This document shows, one piece after another, positions 12,048 through 24,200 of a stretch of 64,000 nucleotides of DNA. This stretch comes from Dendrophyllia cribrosa (lineage: Eukaryota > Cnidaria > Anthozoa > Scleractinia > Dendrophylliidae): contig JAJLRJ010000011.1 in the NCBI GenBank assembly GCA_024195265.1, forward strand, positions 21,431,402-21,495,401, written 5' to 3'. Every line of letters starts with the position of its first letter. Position 1 is the first letter of the stretch. Both the position numbers and the translations under genes were made by a program. The notes under the pieces were generated by a model. That model was not told the origin of the DNA. It saw only the letters and a program-made list of their open reading frames with translations, and did not search any database.

Positions 12048-12235
12048 TAATGCGTTTCGTAACAAGAACAACATGAATCCAGTGATAACATTAACTAATT
12101 TGTTGTAAACAAATATAAAAAACAAGCTTGAAGATGTTTTGCATTTGGAGTCTAATGCAACATAAAATTGATCTAAAAGGATTTTCTAATCGAGACACGC
12201 GTTTTGATGCGTATCTACCTTAAAATAACAATTTT
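12048..12235 (+). repeat. Diverged 5' part of the composite SINE repeat
   Basis: GCGTTTCGTAACAAGAACAA through TTTTGATGCGTATCTACC matches the leader of copies A (9333) and B (20296) with many substitutions, and stops before the tRNA-like head. Confidence 0.55.
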
Positions 12236-12629
12236 TTTTTAATATTGCTTTTATTGTACAGTACAGTACATTACACTGCTTTACATACAATACAAGATAA
12301 AATAATTCTACACATAACACCTACAAACAATATCTACGTTAAATTATAAAGACGTACTAACACAATTAACCTTAAAAATTACGTAACCCTATATACTCAT
12401 TAAACATAATAATAGTAGCCAACGTAGCAGCAGTCTAACATAGTTATTAGGGACCTTAAGCATAGACGACGAAGAAGAAGACGACGACGAATAGAAACGC
12501 GTGAGGACTGGGACGGAACGGTCCGTTCACGGCTTGAAAACGGCGGGAAAATCGAAACTTAAGCTTCGCTCGACGAGAACGTGAACGTAAACAAAAAACC
12601 ACAGCACAGTAAACCGATTTTTCGTTGAG

Positions 12630-13341
12630 ATGGTTTCTTTTCACCAGCTTCAAGAACTTTTTCTCTTTAGTCACGCTCATGGTATTTTGGATGATGAAGA
12701 ACTGTTGTTGTTGTATGAAGAATACGCGCCAAAAAATCCTGACTTTTGTTATGAGAATTTTGAAAGATTTTCTCTGGACGATATAAACGATGCAGAGTGC
12801 TTGGCAGAGTTCAGGTTCAGGAAGCAAGACCTTCCACTTCTCGCCGAGGTCCTTCAAATACCAGACTACTTTACATGTTACCAAAGAACCATATCAAGTG
12901 GAATGGAAGCGCTTTGTATACTTCTGAGAAGATTGTCTTACCCCTGCAGATTCAGTGATATCATTCCACGATTTGGTAGGCCGGTTCCAGTGTTAAGCAT
13001 GATTAGCAACCAAGTGCTTGACTACATATACGACACACACTGCCACTGAATCACTCAGTGGAATCACCAAATTCTCTCTCAGCCCTTGCTGCAACTGTAT
13101 AGTGACACTATTGCTGCCCAGGGTTCTGCCTTGGACAATTGTTTTGGATTTGTTGACGGGACGGTTCGTCCAATTTGCAGACCTGCAGAACATCAGAGAG
13201 CGGTCTATAACGGCCACAAAAGAGTACATGCTTTAAAGTTCCAGTGTGTTGCCCTTCCCAATGGTCTGATAGGTCATCTATATGGCCCAGTAGGTAAGAA
13301 ATGTGAAAAAATGTAAGAAATGCGCATGTGTATGCGTGTGG

Positions 13342-13373
<32 letters not shown>

Positions 13374-13952
13374 TGGATGTGTGTATTTTGCTGAGAAGGA
13401 CTGTTGTTAATAACTCATTGTTGTCTGTATAAAACAAAACAAAACAAAAAAAAAAGAAATGGCTATAATAATTATTTGTTTTCTCAATAATTTTCATGTC
13501 ATTCATGAAAAAAGTTTTGAATATTTTTCTTATTTTCAGAAGGAAGGAGGCATGATGCAGGTATGCTGGCAGACTCAAGACTCCTTAATGACCTTCAAGC
13601 TTTTGCAAACTCTCCTTTAGGGAATCCATACTGCATTTATGGTGATCCAGCATACCCTCTAAGGGTACACATTCAAGCCCCTTTTAGGAATAGAGCCTTG
13701 ACCCCTCAAATGATGGATTTCAACCAGTCAATGAGCAGTGTTAGAGAATCGGTAGAGTGGCTATTCAATGATGTCACTAACTACTTTAAGTTTTTGGACT
13801 TTAAGAAGAACTTAAAAATTGGTCTTAGTAGTGTGGGTAAAATGTATGTGGTCAGTGCCCTACTTAGAAATGCCCTCACATGCCTCTATGGAAATCAGAC
13901 ATCCAGTTTTTTTCAACTGGAACCTCCTTCCTTAGAAGACTACTTTTCTTAA
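12630..13952 (+). pseudogene. PIF/Harbinger transposase (HARBI1-like) with one stop codon
   Basis: Two exons: 12630-13293 and 13540-13952, with a GTAAGA donor and TATTTTCAG acceptor whose phases join exactly (GPV-EGRRHDAGML). The N-terminal helix-turn-helix region is followed by the DDE_4 nuclease core: first Asp in FGFVDGTVRP, second in YGDPAYPL, Glu in VRESVEWLF. An in-frame TGA at 13047-13049 interrupts exon 1 just before ITQWNH. Arginine (CGA) is usual at this place in the family, so a CpG transition is the likely cause. Otherwise the frame is open to 13952. The intron carries a GTGC microsatellite. The family moves with a Myb-like partner; one lies 780 bp downstream on the other strand (14730-15425), so this was an autonomous Harbinger. 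Terminal repeats were not found. Confidence 0.85.
13327..13380. repeat. GTGC microsatellite in intron
   Basis: About eight GTGC/GTGCG units inside the transposase intron. Confidence 0.85.
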
Positions 13953-14154
13953 TAACTTTGTAACATATGATATCTTAACATTGATTTTCCAAATTGTGGA
14001 CATGGCTGGGGCGGATCCAGGTTTTTAGCAGAATTTCAAGTCCTCGGAAACGCGATTTCCGTCATTCTGAGGCCAAGTCAGCGCGTTTTAATATCTCATT
14101 TTTTAAAGTTAAAATGCCATTCTGTATTTATTTTATATTTTTACAAGTTTTTGA

Positions 14155-14240
14155 CATTAGCTGTTTTAATTTAGGGGGTTCGATCGAACCCCCCGAACCC
14201 CCGAACCCCCCGAACCCCCCCCCCCCCCCCCCTAGATTCG
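14155..14240. repeat. C-rich low-complexity tract
   Basis: Repeated CCCCCGAAC words followed by a run of 14 or more C. A short plus-strand frame over it (PPEPPNPPNPPPPPP) is an artefact of the tract. Confidence 0.8.
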
Positions 14241-14729
14241 CCCCAGCATGGGAGCTGGGCATTGTGTACATTGAGTAAAATCACAGCAATCAGTTGAGAA
14301 TTCAACATGTTTAATTTTACCTGCTTGTTTTTAACACACTAATACTGGGTTAAACTAATGCCATGTTCACACTATCTAGAACAAAGTACCAACACAACAA
14401 CATGGACATAAGGCAAAAATGATCTTCTTTTCAAGTCATTATATCAGTACGTGGCAAGTGTGAATCAGGCTTAAGGCTGTATATTTGAGGAGAAAAAAAT
14501 ACTTTCCAGAAGTAAAAAAGTGACATATTTTTTTTTGTACTGCATAAAGAAGCAAGTTTCCTGGATCACAAAATCATGTGGAGAAACATAGCCTAAAACA
14601 TTTGTTAACTAAACTTCAACATAGCTCAACATAGCTTAAGTAAATTAATGCTTAACAAAGTTGGGGTTTCCCCTAAAATGCAACATATTAAACAATGGCA
14701 AGTTTCCAAAATCTTGAGATTAGTGAAAG

Positions 14730-15425
14730 TCACTTTGTGAATGTAACCTTTTCCAATAAAGCCATTAATGACTGATTCTGTTGTTGTACCATCTTCATCA
14801 TTTCTAATTGCTGTTTCTGCATTTGACTCTGCTGATCCATCAACATCTGCTGTTCATTTTTCTTGAACTCCATCTCCTCCATCCTCAGTTTACTTTCTAA
14901 CTCAAATTTCTCCTTGAGGTATTCAACAGCATCTGAACTACTTCTCTTCCCCCTTTTACTGGGTTTTCCTTCCTCTGAATCTGCATTTCTTTTCTGGGTT
15001 TTGCCTAGACGTTCCATAGCTCGGCGCCTAACCTCCTCAGCACTTGCCTTCTCACTCTCGTTTTTTTTGGTGAGAGTGACAGCTTGCTCATTCCTTTCCA
15101 CATCAGCTGCCTTTTCTTTGTCAAGAATCTCTTCAACTGCTGCATCTAGCTGGGTTTCCTCACAGTGTATGCCTGATGCTCCTTCTTCTTCTCTTATTTT
15201 CTCCTTGTACTTAGTCTGCAATAGGGTTAGTCTGTCTCTCACTGATCTTTTAGACACTTTGAATTTGGGACTTGCAAGACTGTTAAGATTAAGAGCTATC
15301 TGCCCCCATATTTCACCCCTTTCTTTGCTGTTTTTGGGATGCTTGAAAGGCTCCTGGAGTAGAACTTCTCCACAGAGGGTTAGATCATGTTCCTCTGTCC
15401 ATTTCATAGAGTTGTTTCTAGACAA
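14730..15425 (-). CDS. Harbinger-associated Myb/SANT-like protein
   Basis: A 231-residue protein. Residues 8-80 form a trihelical Myb/SANT-like domain (KWTEEHDLTLCGEVL..., IWGQIALNLNSL, SVRDRLTLLQTKYKEKIREEE) of the type that binds transposon ends and carries Harbinger transposase into the nucleus. The rest is charged, with a KPSKRGKR nuclear-localisation-like patch near 155-160 and a long glutamine/methionine-rich coiled coil at the C-terminus. It is convergent with the transposase at 12630-13952, the usual two-gene Harbinger layout. The frame is intact, unlike its partner. Confidence 0.8.
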   Translation of the reverse strand: MSRNNSMKWTEEHDLTLCGEVLLQEPFKHPKNSKERGEIWGQIALNLNSLASPKFKVSKRSVRDRLTLLQTKYKEKIREEEGASGIHCEETQLDAAVEEILDKEKAADVERNEQAVTLTKKNESEKASAEEVRRRAMERLGKTQKRNADSEEGKPSKRGKRSSSDAVEYLKEKFELESKLRMEEMEFKKNEQQMLMDQQSQMQKQQLEMMKMVQQQNQSLMALLEKVTFTK

Positions 15426-15769
15426 TAAAAGTGCGACTGTGTTAAAATTCTGAGCAGGTCTGCTGGATTCAAGTAAGACTAATTCTGGATTAACTGCTTA
15501 TCATATCTTTAATAATAGCATACCATTGTCCATGACAGTTTAATTTAAATTAGTGTTAATCAGGCTTGAAACAACTCTGCTCTGTATTGCAGTTTAGCTA
15601 TATTCCTGGACATAATTATTTAATGAGATCGACAATCGATGAATCCCTGTGTTTATACAAGCAATCCCTAAATTTAAAATTATGGACCTATGTTGCAAGT
15701 CTGCGATCTACAGGTCTCTTGGAATTCCAGCTTGCTTTTACGACGTGACTTTTATGTTTCTGGCATTAA

Positions 15770-16720
15770 TCTCTGTATATTATAAACAGCCTTATCAGTA
15801 TCATGACTCGGAAATATAAGGTTAAGTTAGCATGGTAAAGTTGATCATTGTATGACTTTATTTCAGTTTTTACGTATTGGACTGTCATTAAAGGTCGCCA
15901 GATAGCATATTCGTCGTGGTTTGATGGTTCCGATTCAGTCTGAAACCTATCGCCGGCACACCTGCCATATTTGGAAGTATTTGAGTCCTTCTGCAATACC
16001 ATAAATAGACTTTGGCAATTAATAACAAATAATTCAGTAAAGGGCATTTTGAAACTATAATACCTATCATTATATCTTGCAAGGTAAGGTGTACGTATAA
16101 ATTATAATAAAAGATTTCAAATTCTTTCCAAAAATTTAAAGAGTGTGTACAGTGGAAGAACAGATGATATAAGGTTTCTGTTTGTAATTTACAGAAAGAG
16201 CATCTATAGTCCATAACATAAACCTATCTTACATAGTTTATAATCTGTATATAATATAGAGTTAAGGACTTTGTATTGGAAAGCTTTGACGTATGCTTCA
16301 AAAGCTATGGCATGAGGCAGAATAAAAACTTTTTTCAGTTGATCATCAGTCAAATTAAAGTCACGTTTTAGAACGTCTGAAATATATGGGCACTGCGCTT
16401 TAACACCTTTAATTAACATATAGTAATCTTTGGATTTCTTTTTCAGTACATCAAAAAACATTTTTATCAATCATCAATGAAAGAGAAGGCAAGGAATTAC
16501 CTTTATTGTATCTTAAGTGAGATGGTACAGAATGTCTAAGTCCTGTCCATATCAGAAAATTTATTTTGTTAATTCTACTTGAAAGAGTCTGTATTATTAA
16601 GTTGGAATTGAAGGTCCTCAACATACAAAATGCCAGACTCGAACATTTCTTTATAAAAAACGGGCAGTTCGTCAATGCGTATCTCTTTATTATTCCATAT
16701 TTTAAATAACAAAATTTAGT
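15770..16720 (-). mobile_element. 5'-truncated LINE: C-terminal part of ORF2
   Basis: Three overlapping minus-strand frames give a broken protein with LINE ORF2 C-terminal features: SRINKINFLIWTGLRHSVPS at the upstream end, then AFQYKVLNSILYTDYKLCKIG, then a zinc-finger-like CSFCKLQTETLYHLFFHC followed by FWKEFE. This is the zf-RVT segment behind the reverse transcriptase domain. Frame changes near 16455 and 16208 show decay. The reverse transcriptase itself is absent, as expected for 5' truncation. Confidence 0.7.
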
Positions 16721-17066
16721 CTTATTGAGCATGGGTTCCTTGATGGCCTCATGGGCTAAGGCGCCGGATTTGCACTTAGGAGGCCCGGGTTCAATTCACG
16801 CCCATGACTTATCTTTTTTTCCTCGAACTGGACATTATGAAAGTGATTTCCTTTTTTTGCGTTCACCCGTGACTCTTCTTTTATTTTCCCCTGGAACTGG
16901 ACATTATGAAAGTGAATTCCATTTTTTTTTGCGTCTGTCAAAAATCCTTACGGTTAATTTTAAAAAATATATATATATCCATCCGTGTCAGTGTGAAAAC
17001 ATAAGCTTACCGAAATATTGCGTTGCATTTCTTATTCATGGGTTGGCTCTTAGGAGCCTTTGATTC
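16690..17066 (+). repeat. tRNA-like SINE, full tail copy
   Basis: It starts with TTTAAATAACAAAATTTAGTC, continues through a tRNA-Leu-like head (TGGCCTCATGGGCTAAGGCG; box B GGGTTCAATTC at 16786-16798), a duplicated 'gaactggacattatgaaagtga' module, a CTTACG block, and ends in GGGTTGGCTCTTAGGAGCCT TTGATT. It abuts and truncates the BEN fragment at 17067. Confidence 0.7.
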
Positions 17067-17650
17067 GTATTTACTCCTACCCAAACAAAACACCTGTTAT
17101 TGCGCACCATCCTGCACTTTTTATCGATTGCCTTCTTTATATCGGCCCATTTGAAGTTGTCATCTGCAGGAAATTGCCTTTCTGTTTGCTCCCTCATTGC
17201 ACCCATCCGGTTGGGGTCCAGCTGGGAGAGTTGCCTTCCTTTTCCCTCTATGCTACCTGCCGTGGCCTCTTCCCCGTTAAAAACGAGGGCAAATAGTTTT
17301 GGGGTTGTTTTCGACCTTTTTTTAGATACATAAACCCCCCTGCTTGGCGATCCAATCAGGATAGTACATGTGTCGTCAGCTGCTGACTCATCAGTCTTGT
17401 TTTAATTGGACTGGTGATTTAACTTTCCAATCTGATTGCCTGGCATCTGGTACTGCAAATGATACGATCATAGGGTTGGGGATCAGGCTGAGCTTGGAGC
17501 TGGGGCCGGAGTTGTGTTGCCACCTGATTGTTTGTCATCTGCATTGGCTAAAGAATGGTAGTGTTTTTTTACACAGGCTTTGCAATCTGAAAACTTTCCC
17601 ATGGCAGCACTCAGATGTTGAATTTGTTGTGTCATCATAGACCAGACAAG
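17067..17650 (-). pseudogene. BEN-domain protein fragment
   Basis: On the minus strand the frame from about 17401 to 17067 encodes TILIGSPSRGVYVSKKR, then KLFALVFNGEEATAGSIEG, LDPNRMGAMREQTERQFP and WADIKKAIDKKCRMVRNN. The LDP..., FP..., W..I..AI..KCR..RN pattern is a BEN domain (DNA-binding). A TAA lies upstream of the open part, and a further coding-like stretch (QQIQHLSAAMGKFSDC) lies in another frame near 17630-17500. The 3' end is cut by the SINE. A decayed copy or exon remnant. Confidence 0.55.
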
Positions 17651-18966
17651 TTGGCTAAGGCCAATAAATGCCTGTATGTTATACTAGAAAAAAGAATTCC
17701 CCATGACTTTTACAAAAAAGAAACAGAAATAACTTCAAAATGAAACAGGAACTTTATTGTTGAAAATGCATGTCTTTAGGTATTTAACCGTGATGATCAA
17801 ACGAAAAAAGCAAGGCAACTTACAATTCGCGGTCAAAATAATTGCAGTGTTCGCATCATTCGTTGAATTATGATTTCCGATAGAAATAAAGAGCAGCTTG
17901 CTGTTTTGGAAAGCATTTTTTTTGTTTGACATGGAAAGTTTTTCATTGAAAGAGATTTGCACCATGTAACTTTATTCAGGATCTCCAGCCCACCCAACAA
18001 CTGCAGTTGACCGCTACACCAAACACGCACAAATGATTTTTCAGTCTCCGACCGGAGAAATAGGAAAAACTTTTCAAGACTATCATTTTTTAATAAAAAT
18101 GTCAGGAATAGACCAAGCTCATTTCATTCAGCCCTGCGGGAATACAGCGTGAACAAACTTCCCTCCATTCGCGGACTAATCATTATCGCCAAAGTTGTAT
18201 TTTCGCGGGAAAAAAGCTGGTGTCAAAATCAAAATTTAGAAGCATTTAAAAGCAGATTTCGATTCCCAATTGAAAGAGACACTTTAGCATTCGTAAGCAA
18301 AACGTCATTAAAACCTGAAACGTTTTGTGACGAATTGTAACACTGGTATGTACATTCCAGGTTAGAGACAGCTTTGTCGAATGTGTAAAATCTATTCTTT
18401 TGAATTTTTATGGCACCATGTGCAAACAAAGAAACAAAGAAACAAAGACACAAAGAATAAGGGCAGTTACCATGTCTCAGAACTGGCCGGTCGCGGAGGT
18501 CAGGTTGTAGCTGGAACTGTAGCTTGAGTACCTTCTTGCTATTTATTATGCGCATCCCTACTGGCACGCATATTATTGAGTTGCTCTTAGCCTCCTTTTG
18601 CCCCATAAACCAACTCAGATAAATTTTAGCAAAGAAATTTCAATTCTAGAATATTTTTAGGCTAACAGACATTGGGGCCATATTGATTTATGGAAGACCT
18701 ATTTTTCAAAATTTTGGGTGGTCTTACAGTTGTCTGACCTCCATAACATAGTCAGTGATTCCCCATTTTATTTTTTGACATTTCTGGTACAGTAACTCAT
18801 ATACCTAACTATATTGTAAGTTAGAAGAGTTTTGTGCAAACGACTTTAAGCCATCAAAAGAGTGTATAATATTTCCAAATTAACCAGTCTGTCCAACCAC
18901 GTCTGACAAATAATGGCATTACATTTGTGAATTTAGCAGGGCCAGCTCTGACAAATGGTAAGCAAC
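17651..18966. other. No recognised gene
   Basis: Frames at 17735-17965, 18149-18340 and 18229-18606 overlap each other on both strands and have no recognisable motif. A short AAGAAACAAAGA tandem tract is present at 18425-18455. Confidence 0.35.
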
Positions 18967-19257
18967 CTATGCACCCATAAACGAACTACAGTACTTTGTA
19001 TATTCTTCTCTGATTTTGTCCCCATCTAGGAGAAAATCTCCATCAAGGACAATGTTGGTGTAGAATATGTAGTTGAATTCTTCACCAATATTGTCCTGAT
19101 CCTTTCTCCTTGGCCAGATATAGCGGCCATCTTTTCTGGTTAGGAAGTTAATCTTGATGTTATTTTGGTCGATTTTAATAACTTCCCCTACATAAAAAGT
19201 GTCGTCGTAGGCCACTGCCACCAAATCTTTAGTTTTGATGATGTCACCTTTGTAGTT
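18967..19257 (-). CDS. Terminal exon with a Tudor-like domain
   Basis: The exon starts after an acceptor (TTTTGCAG, 19258) and runs 96 codons to a stop. It encodes DLVAVAYDDTFYVGEVIKID, INFLTRKDGRYIWPRRKDQD and a short acidic tail. The pattern 'D.VAV.Y...FY.G.V..I......V.F....G...WP...D' is the same small barrel domain seen at the C-terminus of the 808-residue transposase-like protein at 57710-60136. It is probably the last exon of a related transposon gene; no other exon of it was found nearby. Confidence 0.5.
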   Translation of the reverse strand, partial: NYKGDIIKTKDLVAVAYDDTFYVGEVIKIDQNNIKINFLTRKDGRYIWPRRKDQDNIGEEFNYIFYTNIVLDGDFLLDGDKIREEYTKYCSSFMGA

Positions 19258-20295
19258 CTGCAAAATAAAATTTTAAAAAACTTTGCACAGTTATAACCAT
19301 GCCCTTTTTATTGTGTAATGCTGAGTGTATGTATTGGTTAGTTTGCCAGCTTGTGCTAGCAATATTGAAAATCGTAGCCTTGATTGGGAGGCAAATATAA
19401 TTTCAGTTACATAAATTAGCAACAGAATATCATTATTATTGTTATGATAGCAAAACAATGTCATCTGCAAAAGCCTAAAAGTTTATTAAAAAAATAAATC
19501 AAATAATTAATTCAGTATTTGAAACTCCAATTAGTGTAACATAAAAACCAAAGTGTAAAATATTGTTGGTATTTCAAAATCTGCCAATAAAAAATCATTT
19601 AACTTTGCTAATAGTGAGTGTACATCAAGAAGATGGGTCACCATGCTTGTTTAGGAAAAACAAACACTTATTTACCAAGGGAACTGAATAGTCAAAGAAA
19701 ATCCTATTGCCATATTATGCACAGTACTTCTGATGTGCAATGCAATATTAGGGAATCAAAATCTGAGAAATAGTAGCATTTTTACACACTTAATGGAACG
19801 TGTGTGCATATGGTACACAAATGTAATAACGAACAAGTTAATATAATGTTATGTATCATTCTGAGAAGGAGTGAGATAAATTTCAAGAGAAAAAACACCT
19901 GGTACATGACGGCAGAAACCACGTACTGCTTGAATCACCATGCCTTTCTAGAAATATCAGATCACCCCTGATCCTCGGAGCAACTTTTAAGTTCTTTATT
20001 ATCATTTTAAGGGCACTCATTAGTAATTCATATTCTGATTTTCATAAACGAGTGGCGAGGGCTGGTTTTGTAAGAAACCTTACTGAATCTCTAGTAGACG
20101 AGGTATTTATTTTATCTTGGATGAGCCAGCCATACACTATAAGCATTTAGTATTCTTAGCTGCATATTAATAATTATTATAGCGGAGCTCTGCGGAGCAC
20201 CATACTCATAGAACCCATGGCCGTAAATTATTCATAGTCGTGGCTAGCGGAATGTTTCGCGGGTGCGTTGTGTGCCCGCTGTCGCTTAGGGCTAA
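19258..20295. other. No recognised gene
   Basis: AT-rich, no open frame of note on either strand, no clear repeat. Confidence 0.4.
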
Positions 20296-20969
20296 TACGT
20301 TTCGTAACAAGGACAAAGTGTATCCAGCGATAACAATAATTAATTTGATGTAAACGAATATAGACAATAATAAGCTTACAGGTGTTTCGCATTTGGAGTT
20401 TTTAGTGCAACATTAAAATCGATCTAAAAGCAATTTGCAACCGAAACACACGTTTTGATGCGTTTGTACCTTACAATACTAAAATTTAGTCCCTTTCGAG
20501 CATGTGTTCTTTGATAGGGTAGCGGTTGACATTGTGGTTTAGCCCCGGAAGGCCCGAGTTCGAGCCTCCCATAAGGTCTTTTCTTTTTTTCCTTTTTTCC
20601 TTTTTATTCTTTCTTCGAACTAGAGATTATGAAAGTGATGTATTGTTTTTTTTTTTTGTCAAAAATCCTTACGTTTAAAATTTAAAAAAAAACATTGAAC
20701 CGTGTCAGTGTGAAAACGTAAGCTTACGGCAATATTGTGTTACTTGTTAGCATTTCTTCTTCACGGGTTGGCTCTTAGGAGCCTTTGATTAGACAATTTA
20801 AAGCTTATGTTTCTCCGTAAAAGCACTCAAAACACTCGGGAAACAAAGCTGCAATGAGTTAAAGGCGCCACAAGTTCAAGCTGTGCACAGTTTCTTGTTT
20901 ACTAAAAAATTACAAGTTTTTTGTTAGACTGACGTAACTTAAGGGGCACAATATTAGTTTATCTAGACG
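20296..20969 (+). repeat. Dispersed composite SINE repeat, copy B
   Basis: Second copy of the 9333-9991 repeat. The tRNA-like head at 20500-20575 is better kept here (TAGCGGTTGACATTGTGG; box B GAGTTCGAGCCTCC). Same order of T tract, CTTACG block and GGTTGGCTCTTAGGAGCC tail, ending at TTTATCTAGACG. Confidence 0.65.
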
Positions 20970-21278
20970 AAATGAAATAGGAAAGTCAAACAGAAAATAA
21001 GAGAAGCTTTCGACAACAGGGAAAGTGACTGTGTTGCAGTTGGAAACAAGGTGTTGGTCCTGTGGACAGAAAAAGAGCTTGAGGGAACGAGGTTTAAGCC
21101 AGGATGGTACGAAGGAGAGATTCAGTGGCGCAATGACAACAACAACACAGTAGGAGTGCTTTACTCTGACAATGTGAAAAGAGGAAAAGCAGCCGTATAT
21201 GAATTGTCTTACACTAGCATTTGCAGACGGCATTTTGAAAGTGAAGAGCTAATGTCAGTGGGGCGTTCCTTGCCATAA
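20970..21278 (+). pseudogene. Possible Tudor-like protein fragment
   Basis: The plus strand is open and encodes KIREAFDNRESDCVAVGNKV, then GWYEGEIQWRNDNNNTVGVL and an ending with CRRHFESEE. 'DCVAVG..V.V.W......F..GWYEGEI....' resembles a Tudor/SH3-like barrel. It begins exactly where the SINE repeat ends and has no ATG at its start, so it is a fragment at best. Confidence 0.3.
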
Positions 21279-24200
21279 GTGCTCGATAAAGCCCGTCACA
21301 CACCTTTGCGACAAAGCCTGACCCGATTTGTCGTACGCAACAAAAAATCGAACTAAATTTAGACTTAATGGGAAGGTTTGCGGTTCCTTACAACACGATT
21401 TTCATCCATTGTTGGCGACAAAAATTGGCCCAAAAAAATATCAAACATGCTTACTATTTTTCACATGAAATTTTTGTCGTAAGTGCGCAGCTTCCATACG
21501 ACAAAGTTCGCGATTTTTTCTCATGCACAGAAATCAAGCTTTGTCGCAGAGCTTCGCGGCAGGCTTAAGGCAAAAACTGTCTGAATATGAGATATGGTAT
21601 CTGTCGGTCTTGGTATACACCCGCAAATGGCAAATTTAAACTGCTAACCCAAATCACCAATCAGTTGTTGACTGAACGGAGATTTTAATCTAAAAAACAC
21701 TACAAGAACTTAAATGGAGAAAAATTCCCCTGTCGACTGAAGTGGCGTAAGAATTCTTCATAATAAATAACACGCCAAATTATTTCGCCTTTTGCCATTT
21801 GTGCATGTATTCAAACAACTGTTTTAAAGTACAATAAAATATTGTTCAATTTAGATTCCTCGGTTCAAATTGCAAGGTTATAAGAAAAACTCACCAGAGT
21901 TGAATAATACGCTGTCAAATCAAGAGAAATGATAGAAAGCAAACGGATCACAAGTTTATTCATGTAAAATCAATTATCAGACGAGAATATGAGTCGGATC
22001 TTTAGGGCCGCTATCTGTCATCACGCAATGCTAAGAACCATCGCACGTAAATGGCGTGCTCGCTTAGACTTCTGGGATACAAAATGGTGGTCAAAGCTTA
22101 CGTAGAAGAAGTTCGAATGGTGAGTGTGGCTACCATTTCGGAACTTCCGGAAGCTATGCAAATCAATTAGGTTATGTACTTCCGTTTTGGACTTTTCGGT
22201 CAATTCACCTTTGGGAATTGCACGTGTAGCGGTGTGTTCAGTTTAATTTTGTATGCGCTTGTAGGGAAACGGTTTTTTTAACGTACATGTACATTTACAT
22301 TTGTCTATGTTGCGGGATTTATAGGAAATTTGTTATTTGGAACTCACACTGAGCTTGTTTTTCAGGTTTTTTGGTGTTTTTCAAGAATTTTCTCTCTTCT
22401 ATAAAAAAATTTGCCTACTACTTTCATGCTTCATGGAGTTTTGCAGGTAAAAATAGTTTTAGTTTTGTTTTCCTTTTCAAGGAAGTCAAAGAGCTTAATT
22501 CGATCAGGTCTTTCCATTGATTGTTCGCTGGGCTGAAAATTATAAATAAAGGTGTTTGGAAGTTAGAGAGGACTTCTCAAATCAGTTTGAAGAAAAAGCA
22601 GAAATTCCTGAGGGGGGTTTGAATGATTACAGAATTCCGAAGGCATGGGGTGGGTGGGGTGTAAAACGTTTTGTAATTTCCTAAGGCAAGGGGAGGGGGG
22701 GTCTTGATGAAGATGCCGCCCGTGGTAGGGTATGGATGTTTTCTGGAATCACCTGTTATTGGGCAAAATTGGGCAATTTTGCTTAAAATATCAATGATTG
22801 ATATATTTTTAACACTACTGAGAAAACAGATGCAATTTTAGGTTCATGGCACACCTGGACAACCATAGAACACATTCTATAAAAGTTTGAGCACCTCATT
22901 ATTAGAAAATAAAAAGCTAGAGCTGTTGGCGTGAAGGCCTTAAAACATAGTAAAGTACGCGTGGCCACATTTCAATGGGAACCACTGACTGCAACACACT
23001 ATCAAAAAAATTTATCTAGTGTATTAAAGCATTGGCAATAAAAATAGATCCTTTAGACACGTTCAAAATTTGGTACTTTCGTGGTACCATACCACCTATA
23101 ATTGTCTCTACTCTATCAATACAACTTAAAATAAATGGGATTAGACAAATTGAAATATTAAAATGTAAACCTGAAAATGACAGAGCTGGTCCTAGTGGGT
23201 CTGGTTCATTTATCGCTTTTGGTGCTGGTGAGTCGTTTCATACACTGGTTGCAGGCCTCCATGTCTGACCTTTACTCAAGGCCAAGACTATGAACGTACT
23301 GTTTGCTTCATGAGAGAGAAAGACTTAGTTTTCTTCTACATCTGTTCCGTCTTCTTCGCAGCAAACACTGACAACTGGTCTAGACAGGTCTAGTTTTTGT
23401 TTCACTGCATTTATAAATGAAGCCATTCACAAGAGATTTGCAACAAACCACAACTCCCATACCTTTGTTGATAAATTCTTCTAAAGAATTTGCCACAACA
23501 GCTTTCTTCTTATTTCTATCTGAGCTCCAAGTGTTGTAAACAGGCATGTCGACAAAACTTGGTTAATTCAAGCCCTTAATCTTGTGCGAGAAGGGCGCAA
23601 AGTGAACACCTCGAACAACATTCGGGAATCGTCGATAGGGTATACCGCTGAACAGCAAATTTCCAGAGTCTGCTCCCTGGGGTGCAATCTCTATAAACAA
23701 AAGTGATATTTTTTCCTCACACCCTCGGCAACAAATATCTGACAATCTTGACAAATGCCCCTGGGTTCCTATAGGTGCCTCGGGGGTGGGCCCCAGGGGA
23801 AGCCGCTGATTGATGCATAAACCTCGTGGAATGAAGGCTATTTATGATGGAACTAGATGAGGATGAGACAAATATTAAATAACCTTACCAGAGAAATCCT
23901 GTTCGCTCATAGTGAAGACAAATTGGAAGAAAAAGATCACAATATTGGATATACAGATGCTCACGAGCTGAAAAAATTCTCACCGTGCCATTGCTTTCAT
24001 ATAATTTGAGTCTTTGTTCCACTTTGTGATGGACAGCGGTATTTAAGTAGCCTGAATTAATGATATCCATAATTTCAGGTTGTTCTTTGCAAGTAATGCT
24101 ATTCATTATTGTTATGGGGATATCATGTTGGATCCCCAGAGTTCACCCAGGTGTTGGTTGTCTATGTACTGGGAAAATGGCAATCCGAGTTCTCGCATCA

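Noticed and set aside
12456..12884. 142-codon minus-strand frame
   Set aside because: It lies antisense to the Harbinger transposase exon.
13108..13578. 156-codon minus-strand frame
   Set aside because: It is antisense to the transposase and crosses its microsatellite-bearing intron (repeated HARTHART).
14863..15453. 196-codon plus-strand frame, Ser/Leu-rich
   Set aside because: It is the mirror of the Myb-like coding sequence on the minus strand.
16725..16800. A functional tRNA-Leu gene
   Set aside because: Box A and B resemble tRNA, but the acceptor and anticodon stems do not pair and the block repeats elsewhere with a SINE tail.
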